Positions 28,043 to 38,815 of a stretch of DNA of 64,000 bases are shown in pieces. The position numbers were made by a program, and so were the translations under genes. Each line of letters starts with the position of its first letter. Positions within the stretch are counted from its first letter, which is position 1. The stretch comes from Streptomyces sp. NBC_00247 (lineage in GTDB: Bacteria; Actinomycetota; Actinomycetes; Streptomycetales; Streptomycetaceae). The notes under the pieces were generated by a model, which did no database searches, had not been told where the DNA came from, and saw only the letters and a program-made list of their open reading frames with translations. Location: positions 806,001 through 870,000 of the forward strand of contig NZ_CP108093.1 in NCBI RefSeq assembly GCF_036188265.1. Reading direction: 5' to 3'.

Positions 28043-29833
28043 TCAGACCAGGTCGGGGTACTGGTTCCAGCCCCCGGTGCCGATCTGGACACGGGCCTTG
28101 AACGGCGTCTTGGTGACGCCGGTGCCCGCGTAGAAGAACAGCTGGCCCTTGGAGTTGGACGTCAGGAGGTCGGCAATGCCGTCCCCGTTGATGTCGCCCG
28201 GAGCGGTGAGGTTGGAGTACTGGCTCCAGCCGGTGCCGCCGACCTGCACGCGGGCCCCGAACGGGGTGGCCGCCTTGCCGGTGCCGGGGTAGAAGAACAG
28301 CCCGGCGGAGCTGCGGGCGATGAGGTCATCATGGCCGTCGCGGTTGAAGTCTCCCGCGCCGACCAGCTTGTTGTACTGGCTCCAGCCGCTGCCGCCGACC
28401 TGGACCCGGCCCTTGAACGAAAGGCCGTTGCCGTTGCCCGCGTAGAAGTACAGAGCGGTGGAGCTGCGGGCGATCAGGTCGCTCTTGCCGTCACCGTTCA
28501 GGTCGCCGGGGCCGACGACCAGGTTGTACGACTTCGAAGCAGCCGCGATCTCGGGGTCGTTCTGCGCGTAGGCGGCCGTGTTGTACAGGTGGCCGTCGTA
28601 CGCGCTGTGCTCGATCAGGTCCGACACCCCGTTGGAGGTGAGCGAGACGCTGTGGGTGAGGCTGCTCACGGAACGGGTCCAGCCCGTGCCGATGAGGTAC
28701 TTCGTCGAGAGCTTCCCGAGTCCGGTGCCCTCGTAGTAGTACAGGGTGCCGCCGCTGGTGCGGGCGAAGACTCCGGACTTGCCGAAGGCCGCGTTGTTGC
28801 CCGCCCCGGCCAGCTGCGTGACCGTGTTCCAGCCCGTGGTCGACTGCGCGACGCGGGCCTGGAAGAAGCCGGTGCCCTTGCCGTCGTAGAAGTACAACTT
28901 GCCGTCGTAGCCGCGGACGGTGAGGTCCGCGGTTCCGTTGCCGTTGTAGTCGGTGCCGCCGGTGATCTGGTTGTACTGCGCCCAGCCGGTGCCTCCGATC
29001 TGGATCTGGGTGGCGAACGGGTAGCCGTTGACCTTGCCGTTGCCGGGGTACAGGTAGAGCCCGGTGGCGTTGCGAGCCACCAGATCGGCGAAGCCGTCAC
29101 CGTTGAGGTCGTCCGCGCCGACCAGCTGGTCGAACTGGGACCAGCCGGCGCCGCCGACCTGGATGCCCTTGCCGAAGTTGGTTCCGGTTCCGGGGAACAG
29201 GAACAGACCGGCGGTGCTGCGGGCCAGCAGGTCCGGAGCGCCGTCACCGTTCAGGTCACCGGGGACGATGAGCTTGTTGTACGCCTGCCAGCCGCTGCTG
29301 AGCGTGGTGTACGAGCTGAGTCCACCGTCGACGGTCGCGTTCGCTCCGTTGTAGAGCCGGAGCGACCCGGTGGGCGTCACCGTCAGCAGGTCGGCCTTGC
29401 CGTCGCCGGTCATGTCGCCCGGCAGCAGCAGGTCCTTCACCTCGGCGGTTTCGCCCGAGATGACGTCGGCCCAGCTGTAGCCCCAGTCGGTGTAGACGTC
29501 CCCCCAGCTCTCGCGGTACGCGATGTCGCCGGTGCCGTCGCCGTCGAAGTCGGCGCGCTGGGCGGCCGTGACGGTGAGGTCGACGGCGGAACGGGCCATC
29601 GGGTTGCCGGCCTTCGGCGCCACGGCGTTCTGGCGGTCCGGGGCGGTGAAGGTGGAGTGTGCGGGGGTGGAGTGCTGCGGCACGGCGACCGTGCCGTGGT
29701 CTGCGGCGTCGTTCCCGGCCGCGTGTGCGGTGATCGTCATCGAACCGCTGACCAGGAGACCGGCGCAGACTATCGCTGCCGAGGTGGCCATCTTCCGGGA
29801 CCGTCGGGTCCCGGGTACTGCGGGGTTGGGCAT
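28043..29833 (-). CDS. Secreted FG-GAP/VCBS repeat protein
   Basis: A 596-residue exported protein. A signal peptide (RRSRKMATSAAIVCAGLLVSGSMTITAHA) is followed by at least nine FG-GAP-type units of about 50 residues, most with a calcium-binding DxNGDG-type loop (DFDGDGTGD, DMTGDGKAD, DLNGDGAPD, DLNGDGFAD, DYNGNGTAD, DLNGDGKSD, DFNRDGHDD, DINGDGIAD) and linker SGWQAYN/TGWAQYN motifs. One or two central units have lost the loop. The fold is a beta-propeller lectin-like surface with no enzymatic domain. The ATG at 29833 follows AGGAGG at five bases; longer frames lack one. Confidence 0.92.
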   Translation of the reverse strand: MPNPAVPGTRRSRKMATSAAIVCAGLLVSGSMTITAHAAGNDAADHGTVAVPQHSTPAHSTFTAPDRQNAVAPKAGNPMARSAVDLTVTAAQRADFDGDGTGDIAYRESWGDVYTDWGYSWADVISGETAEVKDLLLPGDMTGDGKADLLTVTPTGSLRLYNGANATVDGGLSSYTTLSSGWQAYNKLIVPGDLNGDGAPDLLARSTAGLFLFPGTGTNFGKGIQVGGAGWSQFDQLVGADDLNGDGFADLVARNATGLYLYPGNGKVNGYPFATQIQIGGTGWAQYNQITGGTDYNGNGTADLTVRGYDGKLYFYDGKGTGFFQARVAQSTTGWNTVTQLAGAGNNAAFGKSGVFARTSGGTLYYYEGTGLGKLSTKYLIGTGWTRSVSSLTHSVSLTSNGVSDLIEHSAYDGHLYNTAAYAQNDPEIAAASKSYNLVVGPGDLNGDGKSDLIARSSTALYFYAGNGNGLSFKGRVQVGGSGWSQYNKLVGAGDFNRDGHDDLIARSSAGLFFYPGTGKAATPFGARVQVGGTGWSQYSNLTAPGDINGDGIADLLTSNSKGQLFFYAGTGVTKTPFKARVQIGTGGWNQYPDLV

Positions 29834-30277
29834 TCTGCCTCCTGTGGAAATGACGACTCCACGGAGAGTGGCGCGCGCCGGAGCCGACTCACGCGTGAGC
29901 GGTGTCGGATGCATGGCGCCGTCGACGTGCATTCGATGTCGGTCGTGACACCGGCGCACGGCATGACGGAAACGGAAAAACCCCCCACCAACGGTGGCGC
30001 CCCTCCCCAGGGTCGTGAAGTAGATCTATCCCCAGAAGGGTGCCTCAGGCAAGTCCATTGTCCGATCGGGCCCGAATCCTTGCGCATTCCTGATTGCCTC
30101 TTCCCGGGTCGAATTCGGGAGGGAAACGGGCAGGTCGCACGTTAACGACGGGGAATGGCAGCTGGACGGGCGAGAAACGACCGATGGTCGCGAGTGACTC
30201 GGAACACTCGACAAAGACCAATGATCATGACTAAATCGCACCCCTGCCCCGCCCGCGCATTCGTCGGAGCAGCGAGA
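29834..30277. other. Intergenic region upstream of the FG-GAP gene
   Basis: These 444 bp separate the FG-GAP gene from the transporter gene upstream on the same strand. The part at 30000-30240 is less GC-rich than its surroundings, and the FG-GAP promoter presumably lies here. I see no convincing -10/-35 pair, RNA gene or long palindrome. Confidence 0.5.
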
Positions 30278-31810
30278 TCACGTCCACACCGCGCCGAGCG
30301 CGACGAATCCGCAGATGAGGACGGACAGGATCGCCAGCAGCGGCCAGACGAAGCGCAGGTACTTGTCGTAGCCGATCTTCGCCAGCGCGATACCGCCGAT
30401 GGTCACGGCCGTCGTGGGCACCCAGAGGTTCATCCAGCCGCTCGCCGCCTGCCAGGCCGTCACCACCACGGCACGTGAGACGCCCGCGAAGTCGGCCAGG
30501 GGCGCGAGGATCGGCATGGCGAGGGTCGCGTGGCCGGAGGTGGAGGGGATCAGGAATGCCAGGGGCAGGTTGACGATGAACACGACGACGGCGAAGAGAC
30601 CGGACGAGACCCCGGACACCGCCCCCTCGATGGAGTGCAGGACCGTGTCGGTGATCTGCGAGTTGTTCATGATGACGGTGACGCCCCGGGCCAGCACGAT
30701 GACGAGCGCGGGCGAGATGAAGTCGGCCGCGCCCTGCACGATCGTCGCGCTCAGTTTCTGTTCGCCGAACCGGGCCACCACGCCGACGACCACTGCCGCG
30801 ACGATGAAGAGCGCGGCCAGTTGCGGGAACGACCAGCCGAATTCGAAGGCGTACGGAGTGGCGTCGGCGTCTCCGGTGAGCGCACTGGACCACGGGACCA
30901 CGGAGAAGATCATGAAGGCGAAGGTCAGTCCGACCAGCACCAGGATGATCTGGTGCAGCCGGGTGAGCGGAGGCGGTTCCTCCGTCTTCACCGCCGACTG
31001 CTCGCGGTCGCCTGGCAGGAAGCCGGAGAGGGAACGTGCGGGGTCCTTGCGGACCCTGGAGGCGTACCGGACGACGTAGGCGATGGTGACCGCCGTCAGG
31101 ACGATCCACATGAGCCCGCGCAGCACGATGCCGTCGCCGAGGGAGATGTCGGCGGCGGAGGAGGCGACGCCGGTGGCGAAGGGGTTGACGGTGGAGCAGA
31201 GCACCCCGATACCGGCGCCGAGGATGATGGTGCCGGTGGCCACCATGCGGTCGTAGCCGAGGGCGAGCATCAGCGGCACGATCAGCCCGTAGAAGCCGAG
31301 GGTCTCCTCGGCGAAGCCCTCCACCGTGCCGAGCAGCGAGAAGACGACCATGACTCCGGCGATGAGCAGCGCGCCGCGCTCGCGCAGCCGGTGGGCGAGG
31401 CGGCCGATGCCCCGGTCGAGGGCTCCGGTGGCGAAGACGACGGTGATGAACGCGCCGATCGCGATGACGAAGAGGAACACGCCCGCGCTGCCGTACAGTT
31501 CGCCGGCCAGATCGGGGCCCACTTGGCCGGTTTCGGGGTCCCGGACTCCGTACAGGCCGTTGACGGGCGAGAGGAAGAGGTCGTTGAGCCGGTCCACGAG
31601 GCTCTGGCCGGAGGGGACCCGGTGGTAGGTGCCCTGGACCGGGGCGCCGTCGTCGTTGCGGTCGTAGGCCCCGGAGGGGATGAGGAAGGCGAGTGCCCAG
31701 ACGGCGAGGGTCACCAGGGCGAGGACCGTCAGCGCGCTGGGGAACGTGAACTTCCGCTTGGGCGGCGGCTTCTCGTCGGATTCGGTGCCGCCCGTGACCT
31801 GGGTGCTCAC
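30278..31810 (-). CDS. YfcC/DcuC-type membrane transporter
   Basis: A 510-residue protein with about twelve transmembrane helices, an N-terminal basic cytoplasmic tail and the YfcC-family segments (FLIPSGAYDR, VFATGALDRGIGRLAHRL, GTVEGFAEETLGFYGLIVPLMLALGYD, FLIPSTSGHATLAMPILAPL, LWVPTTAVTIGG). The family includes putative arginine/ornithine and C4-dicarboxylate carriers. The GTG at 31810 overlaps the stop of the M20 peptidase in GTGA, so uptake and peptide hydrolysis are probably coupled. The 4-kb open frame running to 34462 is a shadow beyond this start. Confidence 0.88.
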   Translation of the reverse strand: MSTQVTGGTESDEKPPPKRKFTFPSALTVLALVTLAVWALAFLIPSGAYDRNDDGAPVQGTYHRVPSGQSLVDRLNDLFLSPVNGLYGVRDPETGQVGPDLAGELYGSAGVFLFVIAIGAFITVVFATGALDRGIGRLAHRLRERGALLIAGVMVVFSLLGTVEGFAEETLGFYGLIVPLMLALGYDRMVATGTIILGAGIGVLCSTVNPFATGVASSAADISLGDGIVLRGLMWIVLTAVTIAYVVRYASRVRKDPARSLSGFLPGDREQSAVKTEEPPPLTRLHQIILVLVGLTFAFMIFSVVPWSSALTGDADATPYAFEFGWSFPQLAALFIVAAVVVGVVARFGEQKLSATIVQGAADFISPALVIVLARGVTVIMNNSQITDTVLHSIEGAVSGVSSGLFAVVVFIVNLPLAFLIPSTSGHATLAMPILAPLADFAGVSRAVVVTAWQAASGWMNLWVPTTAVTIGGIALAKIGYDKYLRFVWPLLAILSVLICGFVALGAVWT

Positions 31811-33165
31811 GCCGCACCTCCGGCCCGGTGGCCGGCCGCGAACTCCCTCAGGAAAGCGGCTTCGGCGATCACCGCCGACCGGAGTTCGGAGAAGAGCACC
31901 CGTTCGTTCGGGGCGTGCAGGTTGCACATGTTGTCCTGGGCCCCGAACAGCAGCACCTCCGCTCCGGGCACCGCCTTGGCCAGACCGTTCACCAGTGGAA
32001 TCGATCCGCCACTGGCGATGTACGCGGGTTCCGCGCCCCAGCCCTCGCGCAGCGCGGTGAGGGCCGCCCGGTAGGCCGGGCCGTCGGTCCGGGCCTCGAA
32101 TCCGGGGCCGGTGTCCCCGGCGGTGACGGTGAGCGGAATTCCGAACGGGCGGAGTGCCTCCAGGTGGGTGACGAGGAGTCCCCTCGCTTCCCGCGGGTCC
32201 TGCAACGGGTGGAACCGGAGGTTCAGCTTGGCGCGGGCGTAGGGCACGACGGCCGAGGCGGCGTGGTCGACGCTCGGGGCGTCGATGCCGACGACGGTGA
32301 TCGCCGGTCCGCTCCAGAGCCGTTCGCCGAGGCTGCCCGATCCGGTCAGGGGTACCCCGTCGAGGACTCCGGCGAGGGAGCGGAACTCCTCCTCGGTGAA
32401 GGTGGTACCGGTCCACTCCTCGCGTCGCAGCCCCTCCACGGCCACGTCGCCGTGCGCGTCGTGCAGGGTGGAGAGCGCGCCGAGCAGGGCCAGCAGCGCG
32501 TCGGGGGCGGCGCCGCCGAACTCGCCGCTGTGCCGGGGCTCCGCGAGGGTACGCACTTCGACGACGACCTCCGCGGCACCGCGCAGCCCCGTGGTGAGGG
32601 TGGGGCTGCCGGGGCGGATGTTGCCGAGGTCCGCGATGACCATGGCGTCGCAGGCGAAGCGGTCCGGGTCGGTGGGCGGATACTCGTCGAAGGCGCTGCC
32701 GTACTCCTCCTGGCCTTCCAGGACGATCTTCAGCCCGACCGGTGGCACACCGCCGAAAGCCCTCAGCACGCCGAGGTGGACGATGACGTTCGCCTTGTCG
32801 TCGGCGACGCCCCGGGCCCTGAGACCGCCTCCGTCGTCGAGGAGGGTGGGCTCGAAGGGCGGTGACCGCCAGAGGCTCTCGTCGCCCGGGGGCTGGACGT
32901 CGTAGTGCCCGTAGAGGAGGACGGTGGGCGCGCCGGGGGTGGGCGGCGGCGTCTCGGCCACGATGACGGGTGCGGTGCCGGGGAGGTCCAGCCGGTCGAT
33001 CCGCGTGACGCCGGCCCCGCGCAGCAGGTCCACCACGAGGTCGTGGGCCTCCAGGACCGGTTCGGGCGGGAAGCCGGGGAAGGCGACGGAGGCGATGGCC
33101 GTCAGCCGTTCCAGGTCGGCGGTCAGACCGTCCATCAGCGCGTCGACCCGGGTGCTCAGGTCCAT
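31807..33165 (-). CDS. M20-family metallopeptidase (dipeptidase)
   Basis: A 452-residue M20 enzyme. Metal ligands are visible in VLLYGHYDVQPPG (His, Asp), GVADDKAN (bridging Asp), EGQEEYGS (catalytic and ligand Glu) and the final LFGAQDNMCNLHAPNE (His). A dimerisation domain sits between. The usual cytoplasmic dipeptidases of this group cleave short peptides or acyl-amino acids. The ATG at 33165 is chosen because upstream residues are not family-like. It forms a translationally coupled pair with the YfcC-type carrier, which may import its substrate. Confidence 0.92.
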   Translation of the reverse strand: MDLSTRVDALMDGLTADLERLTAIASVAFPGFPPEPVLEAHDLVVDLLRGAGVTRIDRLDLPGTAPVIVAETPPPTPGAPTVLLYGHYDVQPPGDESLWRSPPFEPTLLDDGGGLRARGVADDKANVIVHLGVLRAFGGVPPVGLKIVLEGQEEYGSAFDEYPPTDPDRFACDAMVIADLGNIRPGSPTLTTGLRGAAEVVVEVRTLAEPRHSGEFGGAAPDALLALLGALSTLHDAHGDVAVEGLRREEWTGTTFTEEEFRSLAGVLDGVPLTGSGSLGERLWSGPAITVVGIDAPSVDHAASAVVPYARAKLNLRFHPLQDPREARGLLVTHLEALRPFGIPLTVTAGDTGPGFEARTDGPAYRAALTALREGWGAEPAYIASGGSIPLVNGLAKAVPGAEVLLFGAQDNMCNLHAPNERVLFSELRSAVIAEAAFLREFAAGHRAGGAA

Positions 33166-33265
33166 GGTGCACACCCCTGTTCCTCGTGTACTCGCGTCCG
33201 CGGCCCCCGGTGTGTGACGGTCCCCGCCGGGCGCGGCGGGCCGGGCGCGGGGCTTCGCGGACACG

Positions 33266-33287
33266 CCCTGAGGGACGCCCCTCAGGG
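33266..33287. terminator. Hairpin between FN3 lipoprotein and M20 genes
   Basis: CCCTGAGGG (33266-33274) pairs perfectly with CCCTCAGGG (33279-33287) over a four-base loop, about 70 bases after the stop of the FN3 lipoprotein gene on the minus strand. Confidence 0.55.
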
Positions 33288-33357
33288 ATCAATGGACCAC
33301 AGGGCGGGCGCCCACGCGCGTCCGCGAGGCCGGACGTCGCGCCCGCCGGCCGGACCG

Positions 33358-34338
33358 TCAGCCGCCGAGTACGAGGGTGCGCTGCGCGGAGAAGTCTCCC
33401 CACGTGCCGTCGGGGAGTTTGGCCCGGAGCTTGACGGAGTGCCGGGTGCCCTTCGGTTCGGTGAGCGTCAGCTCGTAGGTGGCGCGGCCCTTCGGTGGTG
33501 TTCCGCCCCAGACGATGGTCGTGGTGGCCTTCCCGTCGAGGTACAGCTCGTACCCGGGGATCGCCCCGCCCAGCTCGGGCTGGTCCCAGGAGAGTCGCAC
33601 GACGTAGCTGCCGGACTCGTCCCTGGTCTCCGCACGCAGGCCGGTGGGGGCGGTGCTCACGGGGGCTCCGGGGGCGGACCGGGTGGTGACGTCGACGGAC
33701 CGGCTGTCGTCCGAGGACTTGTCCGACGCGTCGCGGGCGCGGACCGTGAAGGTGTAGACCGTCCCGGGTCGCAGGCCGGTCAGCCGGGCGCTGGTCACGG
33801 TGCCGGAGGCGCTGTGGATGCGGGAGTCCTCCTGGTAGACGTCGTACGAGGAGACGCCGACGTCGTCCGTCGCGGCCTTCCACGACAGGGTCAGGCTGTC
33901 GGTGCCGACCGCGGTGGCGCGCAGTGCCGCCGGGACGGACGGCGCCTTCCGGTCGTCGGGCGGGGTGGCCTGGGTGGTGACGGACACCCCGGGGCCGGGC
34001 TCGGAGAGGTTGCCGGCGGCGTCCCGGGCCCGGACGGTGAAGGTGTGTCCGGTGGACGCGGTGAGCCCGTCGACGTCGATCATGTGCTTGGTGGCGGGGA
34101 CCGTCTTCACACGGGTGGCGCCGTCGTAGATCTCGTATCCGGTGACCGCCTTGTCGTCGGTGGACGGCTCCCACATGACGTGCACGGAGGTGGCGCTGCT
34201 CGACTGGGCGGTCACGTCCTGGGGGGTGGTGGGCGCGTCGGTGTCGGACGCCTCCGCCGAGCCGCCGCATCCGGCGAGCAGGGCGAGGAGAAGGCTTGCG
34301 GAACAGGTCGACACGACACGCGTGGGGGGACGTTGCAC
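33358..34338 (-). CDS. Fibronectin type III lipoprotein
   Basis: About 326 residues. The signal sequence ends in a lipobox (LLALLAGC-GG), then three fibronectin III domains begin near APTTPQDVTAQS, APSVPAALRATAV and STAPTGLRAETRD. Each has the SxxLxWxxxxDDxxVxxYxVY pattern, weakest in the third. No catalytic domain is attached. FN3 domains of this type usually accompany chitinases or other polysaccharide hydrolases in Streptomyces. The GTG at 34338 is preferred since AAAGGCGG precedes it; an ATG six codons earlier at 34356 lacks a ribosome binding site. Confidence 0.85.
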   Translation of the reverse strand: MQRPPTRVVSTCSASLLLALLAGCGGSAEASDTDAPTTPQDVTAQSSSATSVHVMWEPSTDDKAVTGYEIYDGATRVKTVPATKHMIDVDGLTASTGHTFTVRARDAAGNLSEPGPGVSVTTQATPPDDRKAPSVPAALRATAVGTDSLTLSWKAATDDVGVSSYDVYQEDSRIHSASGTVTSARLTGLRPGTVYTFTVRARDASDKSSDDSRSVDVTTRSAPGAPVSTAPTGLRAETRDESGSYVVRLSWDQPELGGAIPGYELYLDGKATTTIVWGGTPPKGRATYELTLTEPKGTRHSVKLRAKLPDGTWGDFSAQRTLVLGG

Positions 34339-34590
34339 GGCGCTGCCGCCTTTCATCCGGGGCGTTGGTCCAGACCTGTATGGCACGGCGCGCGGGCCGG
34401 TCACAAGAGGGGTGCGCGGAACGTTCCGCAATGTGCCGATGTACGCCCCGTCCGGCTTGCACCGGGGCACCCGGATGTGGTTACGGAGTCCCTGATTCCG
34501 CCTGGCGGACGTTCAGGCGAACGGGCGGGGCACCCGGGCCACCGGCCCCGGGAACGGCACGGGCGCCCCGCCTCGATCACCGACGGGCCG

Positions 34591-35037
34591 TCAGCAGGCG
34601 ATGGCGTACCAGACCGGGGTCCAGTTCACCGTCGTCGACTGATAGGCGGTGGAGGAGAAGAGGTAGTTCTGGTTCTTGTCGTAGAAGTACGCCACGGTGC
34701 CGGGGGTCTGGTTGTTGACGAGGGGGCCGCTGCCGGTCAGGTTGGGGAGCTGGTAGAGGGTGTTGCACTTGGTGTAGGCGAAGCTGCTGCCGTTGGAGCC
34801 CTGCCCGCACACGTAGGTGTAGGAGCAGGACAGCGCGGCGGCGGCGGACTTCGCCACGGTGGGCGACTCCACCGCGTGCCGGCGGGCGCCCGCGAGCGCG
34901 TCGGCCGCGAGGGCGGCCTCGGGTCGGGCGGTGTCGGGTCGGGCGGAGGCCGACGCCGGCCCCATCAGCCCGAAGAGCGAGCCGGCGACGAGCGCCGCCG
35001 CGGCCGACAGGATCGCGGCGGTCTTCCGTACTGCCAT
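34591..35037 (-). CDS. Small secreted protein, possibly peptidase-inhibitor I36-like
   Basis: A 148-residue protein with a clear Sec signal peptide (MAVRKTAAILSAAAALVAGSLF, cleavage after ASA), an Ala/Arg-rich propeptide-like stretch and a mature domain from CSYTYVCGQGSNGSSFAYTKC to the terminal YAIAC. Four cysteines allow two disulfides. The YVC...GTVAYFYDKNQNYLF pattern recalls I36-family inhibitors, but similarity is loose. AGGGAGA precedes the ATG. Genes on both sides also encode exported proteins. Confidence 0.8.
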   Translation of the reverse strand: MAVRKTAAILSAAAALVAGSLFGLMGPASASARPDTARPEAALAADALAGARRHAVESPTVAKSAAAALSCSYTYVCGQGSNGSSFAYTKCNTLYQLPNLTGSGPLVNNQTPGTVAYFYDKNQNYLFSSTAYQSTTVNWTPVWYAIAC

Positions 35038-35266
35038 GAGCGGTCTCCCTGGATCTCCCGCCCCGAAGAGACGGGTACGAGGTGTCTTCCACTTCCACCC
35101 CCGACCCCTCGTCGGCACGGACCGAGGAGGCAGTCGTGGGCGACGCGAGACCTACCCCTGGTCACGTTGGGTAACCTTGGACGACGCGATCGTCACCCTA
35201 AGGAGTCTTCCTCGACATCTCGACCGCCACCCACCTATCGAGTGAGCCACGACTCGGCCGACCGGG

Positions 35267-36747
<1,481 letters not shown>

Positions 36748-36806
36748 GGCGTGTGTCGAAAGTCCCGCCTGTCCGGCGGACGGACGGCGCTACCTTCGCA
36801 ACGCGC
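36748..36806. repeat. Short copy of the palindromic repeat family
   Basis: GTGTGTCGAAAGTCCCGCC (36751-36769) matches the ends of the element at 14889-15088. The second half (36775-36806) reads roughly as its inverted complement, giving a ~59-bp imperfect palindrome directly after the argG stop. It looks like an internally deleted copy. Confidence 0.5.
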
Positions 36807-36824
36807 TCAGGGATCGTGCGTGCG

Positions 36825-36862
36825 AGGAGGGAGGCCCGGCGGGTTCGCCGGGCCTCCCTCCT
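36825..36862. terminator. Strong bidirectional terminator hairpin
   Basis: A 17-bp perfect stem (36825-36841 with 36846-36862) closed by GGTT, between the convergent argG and hydrolase genes. Confidence 0.85.
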
Positions 36863-36869
36863 GTTGGTC

Positions 36870-37553
36870 TCAGCTGGTGAAGAACTCGCTGATGTGCTGG
36901 GCGACCTGGTCGGCGCGGGTCTCGTGCATCCGGTGGCCGCCGGGCACGGTGACCATGCGGCAGTCGGGGATGCGTGACGCCACCTCCGGCAGGAGGGCCT
37001 GCGGCAGGGCGCTCTCGGGACCGCCGGCGATGATCATCGTGGGGGCGACGATCTCGCCGAGCGTCTCCGCCCACTCCGGGTCGGGTTCGGACAGCTGCGC
37101 GTGGACCGCGGGCACGGCGTTCTCGTCGTAGTCGACCGGCCCTTCGGCCCGCCCCGCCGGCCCCGGGTCCCCGGGGAAGGGTGCGGGGGTCTCCACCAGG
37201 ACGAGCCGTTCCACCCGGTCGGCGTGCTCCTCCGCGAGCAGCAGGGCGACGGTGCCGCCCATGCCGTGGCCCACCAGCCCGACCCGGTCGAGTTCGCACT
37301 CGTCGAGGAACCCGACCACGTCGTCCCTCATCTGCTCGAACGCGTACTCGTCCGGCCAGTCGCTCTCACCGTGCCCGCGCAGATCGAGGGCGTACACCCG
37401 CCACTCCGCGCCGAGCAGGCTCCCGGTGGCCTCCCAGTCGGCGGACGAACCGCCGAGACCGTGCAGGAGGACGACCGGCGAGCCGAAGGGGTCGCCCCAC
37501 GTCCGGTACGCGAGCCGTACATCGCCCACATCCACAACAGACTGATCTTCCAT
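36870..37553 (-). CDS. Alpha/beta-hydrolase fold protein with glycine at the nucleophile site
   Basis: A 227-residue alpha/beta hydrolase: oxyanion segment VVLLHGLGGSSADWEA, strand ALDLRGHGESDWP, elbow VGLVGHGMGGTVALLLAEEHADRVERLVLVE, acid region MIIAGGPES and His region VPGGHRMHETRADQV. The elbow reads G-H-G-M-G where active serine hydrolases have G-x-S-x-G, so the nucleophile is missing. It may be a non-hydrolytic binding protein or a lyase-like member. The ATG at 37553 fits the family start. It is divergent from a chitosanase gene. Confidence 0.88.
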   Translation of the reverse strand: MEDQSVVDVGDVRLAYRTWGDPFGSPVVLLHGLGGSSADWEATGSLLGAEWRVYALDLRGHGESDWPDEYAFEQMRDDVVGFLDECELDRVGLVGHGMGGTVALLLAEEHADRVERLVLVETPAPFPGDPGPAGRAEGPVDYDENAVPAVHAQLSEPDPEWAETLGEIVAPTMIIAGGPESALPQALLPEVASRIPDCRMVTVPGGHRMHETRADQVAQHISEFFTS

Positions 37554-37617
37554 GCCCCTGACGCTACAGCCGGTGGGCGGGGCCGAGCGCCGCACCCCGG
37601 CCTGGCAGGCTTGGGGG

Positions 37618-38445
37618 GTGAACCGTACCGTCCGGCCCGTCGCCCACCGTCTGCTCGCCACGGCCTTCGTCTCCCTGCTGACCACCGCCCTGCTGACCTC
37701 CTGTTCCACCACGGACGACAAGCCGGAGAAGAGTCTCGACGACCCGGCGAAGAAACGGATCGCCATGGAGCTCGTCTCCAGTGCGGAGAACTCCACCCTG
37801 GACTGGAAAGACCAGTACGAGTACATCGAGGACATCGGTGACGGCCGCGGCTACACCGGCGGCATCATCGGGTTCTGCTCCGGCACCGGCGACATGCTCG
37901 ACGTGGTGGAGCGGTACACGAAGGCCCGCCCCGGCAACGGGCTCGCGCGGTTCGTCCCGGCCCTGCGGGCAGTGGACGGAACCGACTCGCACGCGGGCCT
38001 CGGCACGGCGTTCACGGAGGCGTGGGCCGCCGCCGCGAAGGACTCCGCCTTCCGCGCGGCACAGGACGCGGTCCTGGACGCGGGCTACTTCAGGCCGGCG
38101 GTGGACCGGGCCGAGAAGGACGGTCTCAGCGCTCTGGGCCAGTTCATCTACTACGACGCGTACGTCATGCACGGAGCCGGCGACACCGAAGGCACGGTCG
38201 GGTTCACGAGCATCCGCCGCCAGGCACTGGCCGCCGCCGACTCCCCGGCCGAGGGCGGTGACGAGGAGGCGTACCTCAACGCCTTCCTCGACGCCCGGGT
38301 GGCCGCCATCGCCAAGGAGCCCTCGCACACCGACACCAGCAGGATCGAGACGGCCCAGCGCCGGTTCGTGCGCGAGGGAAAGCTCCAGCTGGAGACCCCG
38401 CTGCGCTGGAAGGTGTACGGGGAGAGCTTCCGGATCGACGGCTGA
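37618..38445 (+). CDS. GH46 chitosanase, lipoprotein form
   Basis: A 275-residue glycoside hydrolase family 46 enzyme. A signal sequence ends in a lipobox (TALLTSC-ST), so the enzyme should remain attached to the cell surface. The catalytic Glu lies in SSAENSTLDWKDQYEYIEDIGDGRGYTGG, which also carries the second acid (Asp in the DIGDGRGYTGG segment). The rest (FCSGTGDMLDVVERYT, GTDSHAGLG, ALGQFIYYDAYVMHG) matches the family throughout. It hydrolyses chitosan to oligosaccharides. The GTG at 37618 is chosen for its position before the signal sequence. A paralogue follows 370 bp downstream. Confidence 0.93.
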   Translation: MNRTVRPVAHRLLATAFVSLLTTALLTSCSTTDDKPEKSLDDPAKKRIAMELVSSAENSTLDWKDQYEYIEDIGDGRGYTGGIIGFCSGTGDMLDVVERYTKARPGNGLARFVPALRAVDGTDSHAGLGTAFTEAWAAAAKDSAFRAAQDAVLDAGYFRPAVDRAEKDGLSALGQFIYYDAYVMHGAGDTEGTVGFTSIRRQALAAADSPAEGGDEEAYLNAFLDARVAAIAKEPSHTDTSRIETAQRRFVREGKLQLETPLRWKVYGESFRIDG

Positions 38446-38815
38446 GGCAACCGGGTGGGCAGCCCGCCCCCAGCCCCCGGCCCCGGCCCCGGCCCCCGGC
38501 CGTCCCGCCCGCCCGCCCGTGACGGATCGGTACCTCGCACCGTTGGCGATCCGGAGGCCGGTACTCCGGGAGTGCGGCCCGCCTCTCCCCGGACCGCCCC
38601 GCACCGCGCCAGCCGAGCGGTGCGGGGCTCCAGGACCCCGCCCCTGCCGGTCCCTGCCGGTCGTCGGCCCCCGCCAGGAGCGCCCGCTCCCGCCCGTCCT
38701 GACCCGGGCGGGTGACACGGCGTTTCGACCGGAACGGGAGGCCGGTGAGACACGAAAGGCCTGATAGGAAGCTCGCGACAGAGCAGATGATCAACGTGTC
38801 TCCGATGGAGGACAG
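38446..38815. other. Intergenic region between the two chitosanase genes
   Basis: This 370-bp stretch starts with low-complexity C/G runs (38458-38520), has CCCTGCCGGT repeated around 38640-38665, and ends with a more AT-rich segment (38735-38790, including GAAAGGCCTGATAGGAAGC) that probably holds the promoter and operator of the second chitosanase gene. I cannot name the operator with confidence. Confidence 0.4.

Noticed and set aside
28001..30145. A 714-codon plus-strand frame rich in Val/Gly/Asp
   Set aside because: It is the complement of the FG-GAP gene, whose signal peptide, repeats and ribosome binding site are clear.
30278..34462. A 1394-codon open frame on the minus strand
   Set aside because: Only the part below 31810 has a real domain (YfcC-type transporter). 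The rest is Arg/Pro-rich and antisense or out of frame to the M20 and FN3 genes.
34591..35118. Longer start for the small secreted protein
   Set aside because: Starting at 35118 would bury the signal peptide 27 residues in; the ATG at 35037 has a ribosome binding site.
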